The position numbers and the translations under genes are program-made. This document shows positions 62,411 to 64,000 of a stretch of 64,000 nt of DNA, piece by piece. The stretch lies in assembly GCA_039621445.1 (NCBI GenBank), contig CP154955.1:36807123-36871122 (forward strand), written 5' to 3'. The notes under the pieces are model-generated. The model worked only from the letters and a program-made list of their open reading frames with translations, searched no databases and was not told the origin of the DNA. This stretch comes from Euglena gracilis. Lineage: Eukaryota; Euglenida; Euglenophyceae; Euglenales. Numbering within the stretch: the first letter of the stretch is position 1; every line of letters starts with the position of its first letter.

Positions 62411-63061
62411 TTGAAAAACCAGATGGGGTTGGCAAATGGGGAGGAGAAAACGGCCAGAATTTTGATTGACACGGGAGCGGAGGCAAATCTCATTCGACAA
62501 GGGTTGATAGGGGACCACCTAATGTATCCTGCTAAGGACCCGTTAAGGTTTGAAACTGCCAGTGGGCAAACGTTGGCGGGGAGGAGCAGATGTACTAAGG
62601 TGAAAATGATCCTTCAACAAAATTGGAATGAGGAAAGGGAAATTGAGAGGGTGGAATATGAGGTTGAATTTTATGAGGCAAACACCAAAGTTGATGCAAT
62701 TCTTTCTTATCCATGGTTGGCGGAGGCAAAACTGGGAATTTTTCGACACCGCAAGGCGTTGGTGAAAGACAGCCCCGACCTGATTTTTTTGCGTGGTGTT
62801 GAAAAACGGAGGGGTCCGCAAAAAGTCAGTGACGACAAAACTTTTTCAGAGGACAATGTGACTGTGGCGGACGGGTTTTCGTTTCGGTTGCAAAAACTTG
62901 TTCTTTGTTTGCCATTGGAGGGGTTCGACCAGGAATTACAATTTTTGAGTGATGAGGACCTAGGGGAGGTTGCCACAAATTTGGAGGGAAGTGACCCCCC
63001 AGTGCAAGTTATCGTCCGGATGATAATAGCAAGGGAGGGGGAGTACAAAAAAAGAGGATGA
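62411..63061 (+). CDS. Retropepsin-like aspartic protease, element 2
   Basis: ARILIDTGAEANLIRQGL with the catalytic DTGA, ETASGQTLAGRSRC (flap side), VDAILSYPWLAEAKLGIF and a C-terminal extension. An open frame of 216 codons, one of the least damaged parts of the element. The enzyme works as a dimer and cuts the Gag-Pol polyprotein. The stop overlaps the start of the RT region. Confidence 0.8.
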   Translation: MKNQMGLANGEEKTARILIDTGAEANLIRQGLIGDHLMYPAKDPLRFETASGQTLAGRSRCTKVKMILQQNWNEEREIERVEYEVEFYEANTKVDAILSYPWLAEAKLGIFRHRKALVKDSPDLIFLRGVEKRRGPQKVSDDKTFSEDNVTVADGFSFRLQKLVLCLPLEGFDQELQFLSDEDLGEVATNLEGSDPPVQVIVRMIIAREGEYKKRG

Positions 63062-63065
63062 ACGG

Positions 63066-64000
63066 GTAGTCAAGTTGAGGGAACAAGTTTTGGAAGATTA
63101 CGGGGGGACGGTATTTCGGTCATCGCCGTTTCCAGACCGCCCCCGAAAGAGGGCAATGTGGTTATGCATAATACCGTTGAAGGAGGGGGCAAAGCCAAAG
63201 AGACGGAAATCTTTTTTCATGCACGGTGAGAGGAAAGAGGCACTTGAAAAATCACACAAGACTGGCTCGACAAAAAATACATTGAGTCAGCCAGAGCCAA
63301 AATTCTGAATGGCTATCCCAGACTTTTCCAGTTCAAAAAAAGTTCAACTATTTTCCTTGGAGGGGGGTGGTGGACCTCAGGGGCCCAAACAGACAAACAA
63401 GGCGATGCAACTACCCCCTACCAAAACTTGAAGACATTTTGGTCAAACATGGTGCAAACCAAATGTTTTCTATCATCGATTTGAAGCAAGCGTTTCACCA
63501 ACAACCCCTACACCCAGAAAGTCGACCCATAACGTGTTGTTTTACCACCAAAGGCGTCTTTCAGTGGAGGGTGAACGTAATGGGTTTGACAAATGCCCCC
63601 CAACAATTTCAGCAAATGATCGATGACCCTTTGACACCAGTAAGGGATATCGCCACAGGGTACATAGATGACATACTGGTGGGGACAACGGTCGGGGAAG
63701 GGGAGGATCTAGTGGTAGCACATGAAAAAGATATGACGAGGGTGTTGGAAGTGCTCAAAAAAGAACTTTTGGTGGCTGATGAATTCAAAGCCAAACTTTT
63801 TGTGGAGGGTTGAATTTTGTGGACAGATTTTAGGAAATGGGACTAGGAGGCTAGCACCGGGTAAGTTACGAGCGATCGAAAAGTGGGAAGTTCCAAAAAC
63901 AATTACGGCTTTGAGAGGCTTTTGGGATTCACAAATTATTACAATGCATACCTTCACATGTATGCGGAAGTAGCTGCCCGATTGCAAGACAAATTGAAAA
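63066..64000 (+). pseudogene. Reverse transcriptase, element 2, runs off the window
   Basis: RAMWLCIIPLKEGAKPKRRK (63148 on), VDLRGPNRQTRRCNYPLPKL, IIDLKQAFHQQPLHPES (motif A), QWRVNVMGLTNAPQQFQQM (motif B), YIDDILVGT (motif C, catalytic pair), VEFCGQILGNGTRRLAPGKL, WEVPKTITALRGF (connection). Frameshifts near 63250-63330, 63810 and 63930. The palm itself (63367-63813) is open for 148 codons. Confidence 0.85.

Larger units (their letters stand above)
57190..64000 (+). mobile_element. Ty3/gypsy-type retroelement 2 with cytosine- and Dam-like methyltransferase domains
   Basis: The order on the plus strand is Gag with coiled coils (57.4-60.4), basic RNA-binding tail (60.5-61.0), C5-cytosine-methyltransferase-like domain (61.27-61.73), Dam-like domain (61.74-62.39), aspartic protease (62.41-63.06) and RT (63.07 to the window edge). 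RNase H and integrase must lie beyond 64000. Stops and frameshifts occur in most modules. Confidence 0.8.

Overview
The window is a repeat-dominated piece of nuclear DNA from a eukaryote, most likely a microalga. Several genes can be read only by joining exons across GT-AG introns. The one ordinary metabolic gene is closest to the plant/algal TauD-like (clavaminate synthase-like) dioxygenases. Introns and spacers are crowded with poly-G/poly-C tracts, terminal-inverted-repeat (TIR) elements and retroelements. Retrotransposons carrying a DNA cytosine methyltransferase have been reported from dinoflagellates and charophyte algae, which fits an alga, but I cannot name the species.

Layout. 0-9.3 kb: a tRNA-like sequence, a broken hAT-type transposase gene with an internal 297-bp duplication, several TIR elements and a LINE reverse-transcriptase fragment. 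9.3-26.4 kb: a TauD/TfdA-type Fe(II)/2-oxoglutarate dioxygenase gene in at least seven recognisable exons. Its introns hold at least ten TIR elements, two large palindromes and G-rich tandem arrays; exon 4 has a one-base frameshift. 26.4-31.6 kb: no recognisable gene. 31.6-35.9 kb: a nearly intact DIRS-like retrotransposon (RT, RNase H, Dam-like domain, tyrosine recombinase). 37.3-38.9 kb: a degenerate pogo/Tigger-like DDE transposase. 39.6-42.4 kb: an old repeat split by a 2.36-kb TIR element with a 9-bp target duplication. 43.7-48.0 kb: GC-rich exons of a coiled-coil protein. 51.2-64.0 kb: two Ty3/gypsy-type retroelements lying head to head.

The most interesting system is in the last block. 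Both gypsy-type elements carry a C5-cytosine-methyltransferase-like domain between the gag side and the protease/RT side. Each has a glycine-rich SAM-binding motif and a Pro-Cys catalytic motif. They lie about 5 kb apart in opposite orientations and are clearly diverged. The right-hand element also has a Dam-like (N6-adenine methyltransferase-like) region directly after the cytosine methyltransferase, so one polyprotein would join two DNA-methylation modules to protease and RT. Both copies are broken by stops and frameshifts, and the left one has been scrambled by two adjacent inversions.

A second theme is the structure of the small DNA elements. One set has homopolymer-capped TIRs (TA plus 7-12 C, then a family-specific word). 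Another set has TIRs followed by short subterminal tandem repeats. Three carry clear target-site duplications of 8, 9 and 11 bp, and some nearly fill an intron.
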